Origin: Eubacteriales bacterium
GTDB lineage: Bacteria > Bacillota > Clostridia > Tissierellales > GPF-1
Length of the DNA stretch: 64,000 nt
Assembly (NCBI GenBank): GCA_030625815.1
Contig: DAOUQF010000013.1
Span: forward strand, 27,624-91,623
Direction of reading: 5' to 3'
Shown: positions 17,214-25,600 of the stretch, in pieces
Position numbering within the stretch: the stretch's first letter is position 1
Layout of the letters: each line of letters opens with the position of its first letter
Translations under genes and position numbers: made by a program
Notes under the pieces: generated by a model
Told to the model about the DNA's origin: nothing
Seen by the model: only the letters and a program-made list of their open reading frames with translations
Database searches by the model: none

Positions 17214-17990
17214 TCGTTGAATCATCATATACTTTCCAATTTCATGGAATCCAATGCGATTGTAAATCCTTCCCGCCTTCGGATTGTCATAGAACAAATA
17301 GAGTTGTTTGCCAATCTCTCCATATTCCTTCACCAGCTTGGTCACACAGGCGGAGGCATAGCCATGCTGTCGGTGCTTAGGATCCGTACACACCGCAACC
17401 ACCATGGCAGACTGGGAATTTTCAGCCGTGGTCGCAGCTCCCGCTACCACCTTACCGTCAATTTTACAGATCACATCGCGTCCCGTCTTGGTTTCCATCT
17501 TATGGCGAATCATTTTTTCGCCGTCCTTCGGCTGACTGAATTCCTCGATCGTGCTGCGCAAGGAGAGAATCCCGTCGATATCGTCAAAATCAGCTTCCAC
17601 CACCGAATCCGGAATCGGATACTCCGTTTCCAGTTCCTTGCATTCCGCAAAATACATCTCTTTGCTGTCGCCTTCCTCGACATAGGGAATCACTTGTCGA
17701 ATCGCTTCCGCCCAGCCATTGATATTCGTCCAATTCGAATTTTCCTGAATCTTCGCAGCCATCGCCGCCGCGTCAAAGGTGTCCGGTGCATAGATCACAT
17801 AATTGGTATAGTACCTGAGCAAGACCCCCCGGAGAGCTCCATGATCGTCTCGATCCCCCCAAATCGTCTGAAATGATGAATCATAACCAAAGTTTTCAAT
17901 GTCTCCAATGATAAACAAAGCAAATCCCGGTGCTTGCGCCAAAAAAGTTTCAACCTCTCCAGCATGAATTTGATGCAATTGCTCCAACAT
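17211..17990 (-). CDS. GNAT family N-acetyltransferase
   Basis: A 259-residue protein whose C-terminal half (from about residue 160) is a GNAT domain: the acetyl-CoA loop is in VCTDPKHRQHGYASACV near 205-222 and the closing strand is NPKAGRIYNRIGFHEIG. The N-terminal half is a divergent domain with no clear motif. The acceptor substrate is unknown. The start at 17990 follows GGAGGAG. It is monocistronic, with the RidA terminator upstream. Confidence 0.8.
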   Translation of the reverse strand: MLEQLHQIHAGEVETFLAQAPGFALFIIGDIENFGYDSSFQTIWGDRDDHGALRGVLLRYYTNYVIYAPDTFDAAAMAAKIQENSNWTNINGWAEAIRQVIPYVEEGDSKEMYFAECKELETEYPIPDSVVEADFDDIDGILSLRSTIEEFSQPKDGEKMIRHKMETKTGRDVICKIDGKVVAGAATTAENSQSAMVVAVCTDPKHRQHGYASACVTKLVKEYGEIGKQLYLFYDNPKAGRIYNRIGFHEIGKYMMIQR

Positions 17991-18023
17991 GTTCTCTCCT
18001 CCTTTCAATTTCCGTAATTTTAC

Positions 18024-18054
18024 AAAAAAAGGCTTGAAAAATCAAGCCTTTTTT
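18024..18054 (-). terminator. Terminator of ridA
   Basis: Arms AAAAAAGGCTTGA/TCAAGCCTTTTTT are symmetrical, so the hairpin could work in both directions, but only the minus-strand gene ends here. Confidence 0.85.
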
Positions 18055-18086
18055 AAATCATCTCTTATTCGGTTATAAATAGGCTC

Positions 18087-18461
18087 TTATACTTCCGCGA
18101 TTACTTCAATCTCTACCAACGCGTCTTTTGGCAAACGAGCAACTTCCACACAGCTTCTTGCAGGGAAATTCTCTGTGAAGAATTGTTGATATACTCCATT
18201 CATCGCGCCAAAGTCTTCCATGTTTTTGATGAAAACCAAAGTCTTAATAACCTTTGAAAGATCTGTGCCCGCTTCTGTTAAGATGGCTTTCACATTTTCC
18301 AAAGATTTTTTTGTCTGCTCTTCAATTGTTGCTGGCATCTCACCGGCCGTGTTCATTCCCAATTGCCCTGAAGTATACACCAAGTTCCCAATTTGAACTG
18401 CCTGTGAATAAGGGCCAATCGCTCCCGGCGCGTTTGTTGTTGCGATAATTTTTTTTGCCAT
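18087..18461 (-). CDS. ridA: RidA family reactive-enamine/imine deaminase
   Basis: A 124-residue protein, full length for the family. The N-terminal block (NAPGAIGPYSQAVQIGNLVYTSGQ), the middle NVKAILTEAG and the C-terminal RSCVEVARLPKDALVEIEVIA with the key Arg are all present. RidA hydrolyses 2-aminoacrylate and related imines formed by PLP enzymes such as serine/threonine dehydratases. AAGGAGG precedes the start, and the gene follows the YheO-type regulator by 3 bp. That pairing suggests induction by an amino-acid-derived signal. Confidence 0.92.
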   Translation of the reverse strand: MAKKIIATTNAPGAIGPYSQAVQIGNLVYTSGQLGMNTAGEMPATIEEQTKKSLENVKAILTEAGTDLSKVIKTLVFIKNMEDFGAMNGVYQQFFTENFPARSCVEVARLPKDALVEIEVIAEV

Positions 18462-18464
18462 GAT

Positions 18465-19112
18465 TTACTCCTCCTTGTTTGTTCGAACTTCTTCTATATA
18501 GTTATAAATGGAAAACTTAGATACCTTGATCTTGGCTGCCAGCACACTCACGGCGCCGCGAATCGAAAACACATTGCGCTTCTCCAACTCCGCCACCACC
18601 CGCAGGCGATCTTCCTTTTCCCAGTACGGCAAGGGCTTCTCGCTTTTGGCAATCGCGCGGTCAATCATGCTCTCCATAAAAGACTCCGCATCATGCAAAT
18701 GGGTTTCTTTCTTCTTCTCTTCAGTGTCCGTCAATGCTTTCAGCTTTGCCAAGTACGCCAAATCGTCTGTAATGTCCTGATTGATGCAAAGGGCTCCAAT
18801 TACCTGTTCCCCGTCTCGAATCAACACCGTTGAGGACTTCAAGATCCGTCCTTCCGGGGTTTCGCTTCGATAATTCAGCAACATCTCGTCTCTCACTTCG
18901 CCGGATTCCAAGGACTCTGCTATTTCGATCAATAGATCCGTCGCTGGCGAGCCCACTTGGCGACCGGTTACCTCGCCATTGGCAATGGCAATCACCGTTG
19001 AAATTTCTCTCGTCAATTGATGCAAAACGACTTCACATTGCTTTCCCATGGTCTCGCCTATGGCTTGAACCACAGGCAAATAGGTTTGTAAAATTGGATG
19101 AATCGATTCCAT
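18465..19112 (-). CDS. YheO-type transcriptional regulator (PAS-like plus HTH)
   Basis: A 215-residue regulator. Residues 1-115 form the PAS-like YheO domain (VLHQLTREISTVIAIANGEVTGR near 27-49). Residues about 150-212 form a helix-turn-helix, RNVFSIRGAVSVLAAKIKVSK followed by SIYNYIEEVR. Regulators of this kind (DauR-like) often lie beside ridA or D-amino-acid genes and respond to small molecules. It is transcribed with ridA, which suggests autoregulation. The effector is unknown. Confidence 0.82.
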   Translation of the reverse strand: MESIHPILQTYLPVVQAIGETMGKQCEVVLHQLTREISTVIAIANGEVTGRQVGSPATDLLIEIAESLESGEVRDEMLLNYRSETPEGRILKSSTVLIRDGEQVIGALCINQDITDDLAYLAKLKALTDTEEKKKETHLHDAESFMESMIDRAIAKSEKPLPYWEKEDRLRVVAELEKRNVFSIRGAVSVLAAKIKVSKFSIYNYIEEVRTNKEE

Positions 19113-19201
19113 TCAATCCCCCCCCTCCACTCTATTTGTATCATAGGTATTAAAATAAATCAATAACCCTTAAAATTTTTTAGCAAGTTGCTTCCAAACT
19201 T

Positions 19202-19690
19202 TTGTACCGATATAATAAAAGGAAAAAGGAGGCCGCACAGGCCGGCTTAAACTGGAGCACCATTTTAAAAAAAGGAGAAAACTATCGAATCGCATACAAA
19301 AGTTTTGACGCCAAAGCCGTTGCCGCTTTCACCGAAGAGGATCAGGCGATCCTGTTGCAAAATTCCGGTATTGTCCGAAATCGATTAAAGATCAAAGCCT
19401 CCATCAACAACGCCAAGCTCTTTCTTCAAATCCAAGAGGAGTTCGGCTCCTTCGATGCCTATCTCTGGGGATTTGTTGACGGAAAACCCATTGTCAATGC
19501 ATTTGAAACCGTCGAAGAACTTCCGGCCAAAACCCCGCTTTCCGAAGAAATCAGCAAAGACTTGAAGAAAAGAGGCTTCAAATTCTTGGGACCAACCATC
19601 ATGTACGCCCATCTGCAAGCGGTCGGCATCATCAACGATCATTTGCTTTCTTGCTTCCGAAGACAAGAGATTCTGAATCAAAATGCATAG
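19202..19690 (+). pseudogene. tag: N-terminally truncated 3-methyladenine DNA glycosylase I
   Basis: The readable frame encodes about 162 residues that match Tag from the QAGLNWSTIL segment to the end. They include the substrate pocket region and the C-terminal zinc ligands in NDHLLSCF. The usual N-terminal 35-40 residues (first Cys zinc ligand, YHDEEWG block with the catalytic-region Glu and the His ligand) are missing, and nothing like them is encoded just upstream in any frame. The only candidate start is a TTG with poor context. The enzyme would lack part of its zinc site and active site, so I call it a pseudogene. A misassembly or deletion at about 19200-19240 is possible. Confidence 0.7.
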
Positions 19691-19709
19691 AGCAAATCCG
19701 TCCATTTTC

Positions 19710-19738
19710 TTGCATTTTTATCCAAAAAACTCTATACT
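19710..19738 (+). promoter_or_regulatory. Promoter of the threonine aldolase gene
   Basis: TTGCAT (19710-19715) and TATACT (19733-19738) are 17 bp apart, 33 bp before the start codon. Confidence 0.7.
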
Positions 19739-19770
19739 CATAAATAATTAAAGGTACGAGGAGGATTTCA

Positions 19771-20784
19771 ATGTATTACTTTACCAACGATTATAGCGAA
19801 GGCGCCCACGAAAGCATTCTTCAGGCGTTGATCCAATCCAACCTGGAACAAGAACCCGGCTATGGCTATGATACGCATACCCTAAACGCCGTTGAGAAGA
19901 TTCGGGTAGCCGTTGAGAACCAAGATGTCGACGTCCATCTGATACCCGGGGGAACCCAGGCCAACCTGACAGCCCTCGGCTCCTTTATGCGCCCCCACGA
20001 GGCTTGCATCGCCGTTGAATCCGGACATATCGCCACCCACGAAACCGGCGCCATTGAAGCGACTGGACACAAGATCATCACCGTTCCATCCGGAGACGGA
20101 AAGATCCGACCCGCACAAATTCAAGAGGTTGTCGATTGGCACAAGGATGAACATTCCGTCAAACCGCGACTCGTGTATATCTCCAATTCCACAGAGGTGG
20201 GCACGCTTTATACCAGAAATGAATTGTTGGACATTCGTCAAACCTGTGACCGAAACAATCTCCTATTGTATATCGACGGCGCTCGAATCGGTGCCGCCAT
20301 CGTTGTGAACGAAGCGGAAATCGATCTTCCCCTTCATTGCGAAGTCGCAGACGCCTTTACCATTGGAGCCACAAAGAATGGCGCCCTTGTGGGAGAAGCC
20401 ATTATCATTCGCAATAAATCCCTCAAAGAGGATTTTCGATATTTGATCAAACAACGCGGCGCATTGATGGCCAAGGGCCGAATTATGGGAATTCAGTTCG
20501 AGACACTCTTTACGGATGATCTGTATTTCGATTTGGCTCGACATGCAAAAAAAATGGCCGATCAATTGACACACGGCTTGCGAAGCAAGGGCATGACCTT
20601 CTTGGTCGATTCTCCGACCAATCAGGTTTTCCCAATTTTGACTAAGGAACAAATTCAAAAGTTGGAAAAAGATTTCACCTTTTATGAATGGGAACCCGTC
20701 GGCGATCAAGTTGCTATCCGCCTCGTTACCTCTTGGGCAACCCCGCAAAAAGCGATCGATGACTTTCTTGCGGCAATCGACTAA
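19771..20784 (+). CDS. Low-specificity L-threonine aldolase (PLP-dependent)
   Basis: A 337-residue fold-type I PLP enzyme that cleaves threonine or allo-threonine to glycine and acetaldehyde. The aromatic stacking region is seen in ESGHIATHETGAIEATGH near residue 90, the cofactor Asp in LYIDGARIGAA near residue 170, and the Schiff-base lysine in IGATKNGALVGE near residue 199. AGGAGG precedes the ATG. It is monocistronic and ends at a strong terminator. A close relative with beta-eliminating activity cannot be excluded. Confidence 0.9.
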   Translation: MYYFTNDYSEGAHESILQALIQSNLEQEPGYGYDTHTLNAVEKIRVAVENQDVDVHLIPGGTQANLTALGSFMRPHEACIAVESGHIATHETGAIEATGHKIITVPSGDGKIRPAQIQEVVDWHKDEHSVKPRLVYISNSTEVGTLYTRNELLDIRQTCDRNNLLLYIDGARIGAAIVVNEAEIDLPLHCEVADAFTIGATKNGALVGEAIIIRNKSLKEDFRYLIKQRGALMAKGRIMGIQFETLFTDDLYFDLARHAKKMADQLTHGLRSKGMTFLVDSPTNQVFPILTKEQIQKLEKDFTFYEWEPVGDQVAIRLVTSWATPQKAIDDFLAAID

Positions 20785-20793
20785 AAAGATACA

Positions 20794-20845
20794 AAAACCA
20801 CTTATTCCGGGAATTTATTCATCCCAGGAACAAGTGGTTTTCTTG
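20794..20845 (+). terminator. Terminator of the threonine aldolase gene
   Basis: Outer arms AAAACCACTT/AAGTGGTTTT enclose an inner TTCC/GGAA pairing and are followed by TTCTTGTTT. It lies between convergent genes and may also stop the ArsR transcript. Confidence 0.8.
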
Positions 20846-20937
20846 TTTCAGTTTCTTTCTTTTCTCCCAAACAAACAATCCCATCACGGCAATGGTTGCA
20901 GGCAATATCAAAAGCTGAATCCGCCCATGATCATCGA

Positions 20938-21984
20938 CTATTCCTCTCCCGTTAAGTCCTTGACCACATCCGCCAATTGCTTGCCCAATCGTTCCATATT
21001 CAGATGATAATATACTCGATTTTGTTCCACCCGAATCGTCACCAATCCCTGCTCAATAATGAGATTCATATGATAACTGATCGTCGCCTTCGTCAATCCC
21101 AATTCTCTCGCCAATTCCGTAGCATAGCGCGGCTTCTTTCCGACCATACGCAGGATTTCCAAGCGGCGTTCATCGGACAGAACCTTAAACAACTTCATCG
21201 TTTGCATCTTTATAAACGCTTTATCGAAGCGTTGCAGATATCCGAATCCATAGATCCCCATAATTTTATTCTCATCAATACTGACACTATGAGAGAGTTC
21301 TCCAATCCAAGTCACCGTGAATTGAATATCCTCGCTTTGATCATAATCCTCTTCCTTCATCCAAAGAATCTCTTCCATAAATTCCTTGGGGTGCTCCTCT
21401 AAAAACTGCTGATGGATTTCTACAATTTGCTTTAATTTATCCTGCAGCATTGCTTCTCTTTTTTGAAAATGCTTTTGATAAAAATTGCGATAAAGTTGAA
21501 CAATCTGCCCCTTCGACTCCTCCGCGTATTTCCGTAACTCAATCACTATCTCTTCGTCCCGATTGGGAAGATCCCAACTGGGCTTAATTTGTTCCTCTAT
21601 AATGGTTCGAATCTCCTGATCCGTGCAGTTTGCCATAACCGTTTGTTGATCATTCAGGGTGAAATAGTATTGTAGCCACGCTTCTGCATCCATTGCTTCA
21701 ATGGCATCGATCATTTCAACCGGTGAATCGTATCCCTTCTCCAGGGACAAGATCAATGGAATCGACACCGTTCCCGTAAAGTTCAACACAAAATAATCGA
21801 GGTCCCTCTTTAAAAAAGGACTGATCTCTTTTCGTATTTCTTCAATGGTTTCTTTCACCTCGGAATCCTGTCGATAATGCTGGATAATCGGATGATTCTG
21901 AAAGAGATCTTTGTTACTGATGCGTGTAAGTAAGTATAGATATTCAATAACGAGACTAGATTTCAGTTTCAATTTTTGGTTCAT
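20938..21984 (-). CDS. ArsR-family transcriptional regulator with a long N-terminal domain
   Basis: A 348-residue protein. The C-terminal 85 residues form an ArsR winged helix (MKLFKVLSDERRLEILRMV, then YATELARELGLTKATISYHM and a wing). The N-terminal 260 residues are helical and unrecognised, much longer than a classic ArsR protein. It overlaps the upstream MFS gene by 29 bp and has its own GGAGA site, so it is co-transcribed with that exporter. The palindromic GTTAGA elements at the promoter of this operon are the likely binding sites (inference). Confidence 0.8.
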   Translation of the reverse strand: MNQKLKLKSSLVIEYLYLLTRISNKDLFQNHPIIQHYRQDSEVKETIEEIRKEISPFLKRDLDYFVLNFTGTVSIPLILSLEKGYDSPVEMIDAIEAMDAEAWLQYYFTLNDQQTVMANCTDQEIRTIIEEQIKPSWDLPNRDEEIVIELRKYAEESKGQIVQLYRNFYQKHFQKREAMLQDKLKQIVEIHQQFLEEHPKEFMEEILWMKEEDYDQSEDIQFTVTWIGELSHSVSIDENKIMGIYGFGYLQRFDKAFIKMQTMKLFKVLSDERRLEILRMVGKKPRYATELARELGLTKATISYHMNLIIEQGLVTIRVEQNRVYYHLNMERLGKQLADVVKDLTGEE

Positions 21985-23242
21985 AAGTCACCGTTCTCCT
22001 TTCAAGTCGTATACCGGATCGATACAGATCGCCCACCAAAGCGAGGGTCGCGACACCTGCATATAAGAATAGTATATAGCTTGGAAGCACATCCGACAAA
22101 TATCCGTGAAGCAAGAAACCCAATGGAGAAATCAACATCGCAATCATATTTAAAAATCCCATGACGCGACCGCGATTTTCATCTTCCGTATTCTTTTGAA
22201 TATATACCATCATTGGAATGTTGATCGCCATAATACTCGCCCCCATGGAGAAGGCAAGAATCCCATAGTATACAACCGGCGGAATCACATTTAGAATTTC
22301 AATGCCCGGAATGACGGCAAATCCCATGGCCAGTGTCAAAAGCGGCAGCCAAATCAATTTTTTCGAATACCCAAGGAGAGTCACGTCCGCATCCTCTTGC
22401 CGGCTCATTTTAATCGACCAGATCAAGGCACCAATGGAGAACAAGGCTTCTGTAATGCCAAATTGCCGGCTTGAAAGCTGCAAATCCCGTACCAGAACAA
22501 CTGGAATCATAATCCCGATCACCGTAAAGAAAAAATTAATTCCGATAATATTTCGAATCATTGCCTTCATCATAGGGTTCTTCGCCATATATCCATAGCC
22601 TTCCTTGATGGAAGCAAAATATCCGTGTTCCTCCTCTTCCTTTGGTTTTGCCGGGGCAACGCGCCAGTAAAAATCAATAAACATTTCTGAAATTCCCGAA
22701 CAAACAAAAGAGATTCCATTCGCCAACAAGAAGAGTTGCGGTGAGATCATCGCATATAAAACCGCGCCAAAAATTGGTCCTAATATGCTGGTTCCCTGCG
22801 TCGCGGCTTGAGAAAGCGATTGAATCTGACCGATTTTTTCCTCTCGAACCAGATTGGGCATTGCCGCATCAAAGGTAACATTGAAAAAAACACTGACACT
22901 GCGCAAAAGGAAGGTAGAAAGATAAACCAGGCTCACTTTTAATCCCACATTCATGGTAACCGCAAAGACGATCAACATAATCACACCGCTTAGAAGATCA
23001 GTGCCAACCACAATTTTTTTCCGGTTTTTCCGATCAGCAAGCGATCCTGCAAGAGGAGAAAAGATGATCGCTGGAATCGTAGAAAGCAGGATATTAATTG
23101 CAAAACTCATCCCGGATCCTGTTAACTGTAATATGTAAAGCCCCATTGCAAATCCATACATCTGTGATCCCAAAAGGGAAACGAATTTGCCTGATAAGAA
23201 TAGACCCAAATTTCTTCTTTCCATTCTTTGATCTTGGTTCAT
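21956..23242 (-). CDS. MFS transporter, MFS_3/enterobactin-exporter type
   Basis: A 428-residue transporter with twelve membrane segments, the motif GSLADRKNRKKIVV near residue 65 and a second ENRGRVMGF motif near 350, typical of macrolide/siderophore exporter-like MFS proteins. It is a clear paralogue of the neighbouring gene at 23383-24675: both start with an ERRN or EKRN motif followed by FLSGK or YLSGK and VSLLG. A GGGAGA site precedes the ATG. It is the first gene of an operon with the ArsR-type regulator; the export substrate is unknown. Confidence 0.85.
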   Translation of the reverse strand: MNQDQRMERRNLGLFLSGKFVSLLGSQMYGFAMGLYILQLTGSGMSFAINILLSTIPAIIFSPLAGSLADRKNRKKIVVGTDLLSGVIMLIVFAVTMNVGLKVSLVYLSTFLLRSVSVFFNVTFDAAMPNLVREEKIGQIQSLSQAATQGTSILGPIFGAVLYAMISPQLFLLANGISFVCSGISEMFIDFYWRVAPAKPKEEEEHGYFASIKEGYGYMAKNPMMKAMIRNIIGINFFFTVIGIMIPVVLVRDLQLSSRQFGITEALFSIGALIWSIKMSRQEDADVTLLGYSKKLIWLPLLTLAMGFAVIPGIEILNVIPPVVYYGILAFSMGASIMAINIPMMVYIQKNTEDENRGRVMGFLNMIAMLISPLGFLLHGYLSDVLPSYILFLYAGVATLALVGDLYRSGIRLERRTVTYEPKIETEI

Positions 23243-23266
23243 GGTTTTCTCCCATCTAACTTTTTA

Positions 23267-23290
23267 TTTGTTAGAATTAAATCTAACAAA
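23267..23290. promoter_or_regulatory. Palindromic operator of the MFS-arsR operon
   Basis: Perfect 9-bp arms TTTGTTAGA/TCTAACAAA are separated by 6 bp just downstream of the -10 box. Further GTTAGAT half-sites lie at 23254-23260 (inverted) and 23343-23349, which supports a repressor binding region. Confidence 0.7.
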
Positions 23291-23293
23291 CTC

Positions 23294-23321
23294 AGTATAT
23301 CATCGTTTTTGATCATGTCAA
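23294..23321 (-). promoter_or_regulatory. Promoter of the MFS-arsR operon
   Basis: On the minus strand TTGACA (23321-23316) and TATACT (23299-23294) are 16 bp apart, immediately upstream of the palindromic operator. Confidence 0.75.
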
Positions 23322-23369
23322 GTGAATTTCGAAATTATTTAAGTTAGATGAATTTCTACCTTAAACTAT

Positions 23370-23395
23370 AAAAAAAAGACCTCTATGAGGTCTTT
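23370..23395 (-). terminator. Terminator of MFS gene 23383-24675
   Basis: Arms AAAGACCTC/GAGGTCTTT are followed by a T run on the minus strand and overlap the gene end. Confidence 0.85.
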
Positions 23396-24675
23396 GCTTC
23401 TTGCTCTTGTGGAATCGGCTGATAGTAATTTTGAGTAATCGAGTCCCTATAAAACAGCATTGCAACAATCAACATCGCCACTCCGCCATAAATCATCAAG
23501 ACATAAGCCGGTACCCGATCCGATAAAATCCCATGAATTAAAAGCCCCAATGGACTAATTACCCTTGAAATCGTCGCGCAAAATCCCATCACGCGTCCCC
23601 GATAGCGATCTTCGGTTCCCATTTGAATCATTACCATCATTGGAATATTGATCATCATCAATACGCCGCCGACAACAAATCCCAACACAATATAGATCGG
23701 CACGACTTGATCCACAAAAAAAGGCAGCGGATGCGGCAACACAGGCAATGCATACAGCAAGATCATGCTGGCAATCAAGACCATCTGACCGGTAAATCGA
23801 CGAATCTGAAAGGCACCCATCTTTTTTGCGCCAATCAAGCTGAAGATCAAAGCTCCCGCAAAGAAACTTCCCTGCACCAGTCCATACGAATGATCGGTCA
23901 CTCGCAAGGTTGCTACCAGAATCAAAGGCATCAACACATCCCATACAGTAAAAAAGAAATTATAGAGCATCACGTGCTTATACAAGCTCAAGATTTCCTT
24001 CTTCTCGGAGAAGTATTCGTATCCCTCTTTCAGGTCGTTGAAAATAGAGGATACGCTCAATGGCATTCGATTCTCGTTTATGGTCTCATCCCGATTGAAT
24101 TCAAAAGAAATAAAGGTTTCTGTGGCCGCAGATAACAAAAATGTAATCCCATTAATCAGCATAAAACTTTTTGGGTCCACCCAAGAATAAACAACTCCGC
24201 CTAAAACCGGTCCCAATATATCCGTCAAATTACGAATAGAATGACTGTAGGCTTGCATGGATCCAAGATTATTTCGTTCCACCAAATTCGGCAACGAGGC
24301 CTCAAAAGTAACATCAAAGAAAATATTCAAAGCATTCAACAAGACAATGGCAATGTAAATAAGGAGCACACTCAAGCCTTGCGTATTTGCAAACCAAAGC
24401 GTAGTCAACATCACGACACCGCTCAAAGCATCCATCCAGATGACAATTTTTTTGCGGTCAAATCGATCGGCAAAAGAACCGGCAATCGGCCCAAAAATCA
24501 AACTCGGAACCATGCTTAAAAACAAGGAAAAGGCAAAGCTCATTCCAGAACCCGTGATGCGCAAGATGTACAAGCCCATTGCGAAGCTGAACATTTTTGT
24601 ACCCAACAGAGAAACAAGTTTCCCCGATAGATAGAAAAACATATTTCTTTTTTCTATTCTTCTCAACCGCATCAT
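23383..24675 (-). CDS. MFS transporter, paralogue of the neighbouring exporter
   Basis: A 430-residue major facilitator similar throughout to the product of 21956-23242, including the GSFADRFDRKKIVI loop and the RYRGRVMGF motif. The two probably arose by tandem duplication. Two adjacent ATG codons (24675, 24672) compete for a nearby GGAG; either is possible. It has its own terminator, so it is transcribed separately from the regulated pair. Substrate unknown. Confidence 0.83.
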   Translation of the reverse strand: MMRLRRIEKRNMFFYLSGKLVSLLGTKMFSFAMGLYILRITGSGMSFAFSLFLSMVPSLIFGPIAGSFADRFDRKKIVIWMDALSGVVMLTTLWFANTQGLSVLLIYIAIVLLNALNIFFDVTFEASLPNLVERNNLGSMQAYSHSIRNLTDILGPVLGGVVYSWVDPKSFMLINGITFLLSAATETFISFEFNRDETINENRMPLSVSSIFNDLKEGYEYFSEKKEILSLYKHVMLYNFFFTVWDVLMPLILVATLRVTDHSYGLVQGSFFAGALIFSLIGAKKMGAFQIRRFTGQMVLIASMILLYALPVLPHPLPFFVDQVVPIYIVLGFVVGGVLMMINIPMMVMIQMGTEDRYRGRVMGFCATISRVISPLGLLIHGILSDRVPAYVLMIYGGVAMLIVAMLFYRDSITQNYYQPIPQEQEAKTS

Positions 24676-24842
24676 CTCCGATTCAAAATATGTTTAAAAA
24701 TAATCAGATATCACCGAAACTAAAATTCTTTTACGACTATTTTTAAGCAGTAACAATAAAATTATAAGGGATTTATTACCGAATTGCAACAGCTTTCACT
24801 AATTTGACATGAGTTCATCTCATTTTCGAAACAACTTCGCCA

Positions 24843-24875
24843 CAAAAAAAGAGTGCTGTTTATCACCCTTTTTTC
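24843..24875 (-). terminator. Terminator of the yesNM-like operon
   Basis: A hairpin with GGGTG/CACTC arms is followed by TTTTTTT on the minus strand, overlapping the end of the response regulator gene. Confidence 0.6.
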
Positions 24876-25600
24876 CGATTTGTCTTTCTATATGTCTGAG
24901 GGGTTTCTCCTCGTTGCTTTCGAAATACCCGGCTAAAATAATGTTGACTGCCATATCCGCAATTTTCGGCAATCTCATACATTTTTTGCTCCGTATTCGA
25001 CAAAAGACAACAGGCTTTTCCAATCCGAAGCGCGGTGATATATTCCCCAAAACTCATGCCAAATTCTTTCTGCATGCTTCTAGTTAAGGAAGAAGCACTC
25101 ACATGCAAAGCGCCCGCAATTCCATTGAGGGTCGTCTCTGGGTCCGTAAAACGGCCCTCCAACAACACCCGGGCTTGCCGTGCAAGACTCAACTCGTCAG
25201 CCATTTCCTCCACCCGTTCAACGGTTTCTTTGGCGATCCTTTCCCCCGCTTCCCGCAAGACCATAAATAGTTGTTCGCGATCAACCGGTTTCAGCAAATA
25301 ATCCAACACACCCAAGCGAATTCCCTGTTGCGCATAAGAAAATTGATCATAGCCCGATAAAATCACAACTTGGATACGCGGCATAATGGATCGCAGCTTT
25401 TCAATCATCTCCAATCCATTCATCTCCGGCATATTAATATCAACGAGAACAATCTGCGGTTTCTCTTGGGTGGCAATCCGCAAGGCCTGCTTCCCATTTT
25501 CCGCCAACCCAACAATCTCCCAGCTCGGAAACCAGTTTCGGATCAATCCCGCCAAACCATTTCGAATGGTGCGCTCGTCATCTGCAATCAAAATTTTCAT
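24863..25600 (-). CDS. AraC-type response regulator (YesN-like)
   Basis: A 245-residue response regulator. Residues 1-118 are the receiver domain with the acidic pocket ADDE, phospho-acceptor Asp in LVDINMPEMNG near residue 54, and the lysine in LLKPVD near 105. The C-terminal 100 residues are an AraC double helix-turn-helix ending in YGSQHYFSRVFRKQRGETPQTYRK. Its start overlaps the kinase stop by 4 bp (ATGA). The neighbouring reductase lipoprotein or a solute transporter would be a usual target; the target is not shown by the sequence. Confidence 0.9.
   Translation of the reverse strand: MKILIADDERTIRNGLAGLIRNWFPSWEIVGLAENGKQALRIATQEKPQIVLVDINMPEMNGLEMIEKLRSIMPRIQVVILSGYDQFSYAQQGIRLGVLDYLLKPVDREQLFMVLREAGERIAKETVERVEEMADELSLARQARVLLEGRFTDPETTLNGIAGALHVSASSLTRSMQKEFGMSFGEYITALRIGKACCLLSNTEQKMYEIAENCGYGSQHYFSRVFRKQRGETPQTYRKTNRKKG

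Noticed and set aside
20819..20911. A possible 30-residue membrane peptide (LILPATIAVMGLFVWEKRKK) downstream of the ArsR gene
   Set aside because: It has only a TTG start, no ribosome site, and runs into the terminator hairpin.
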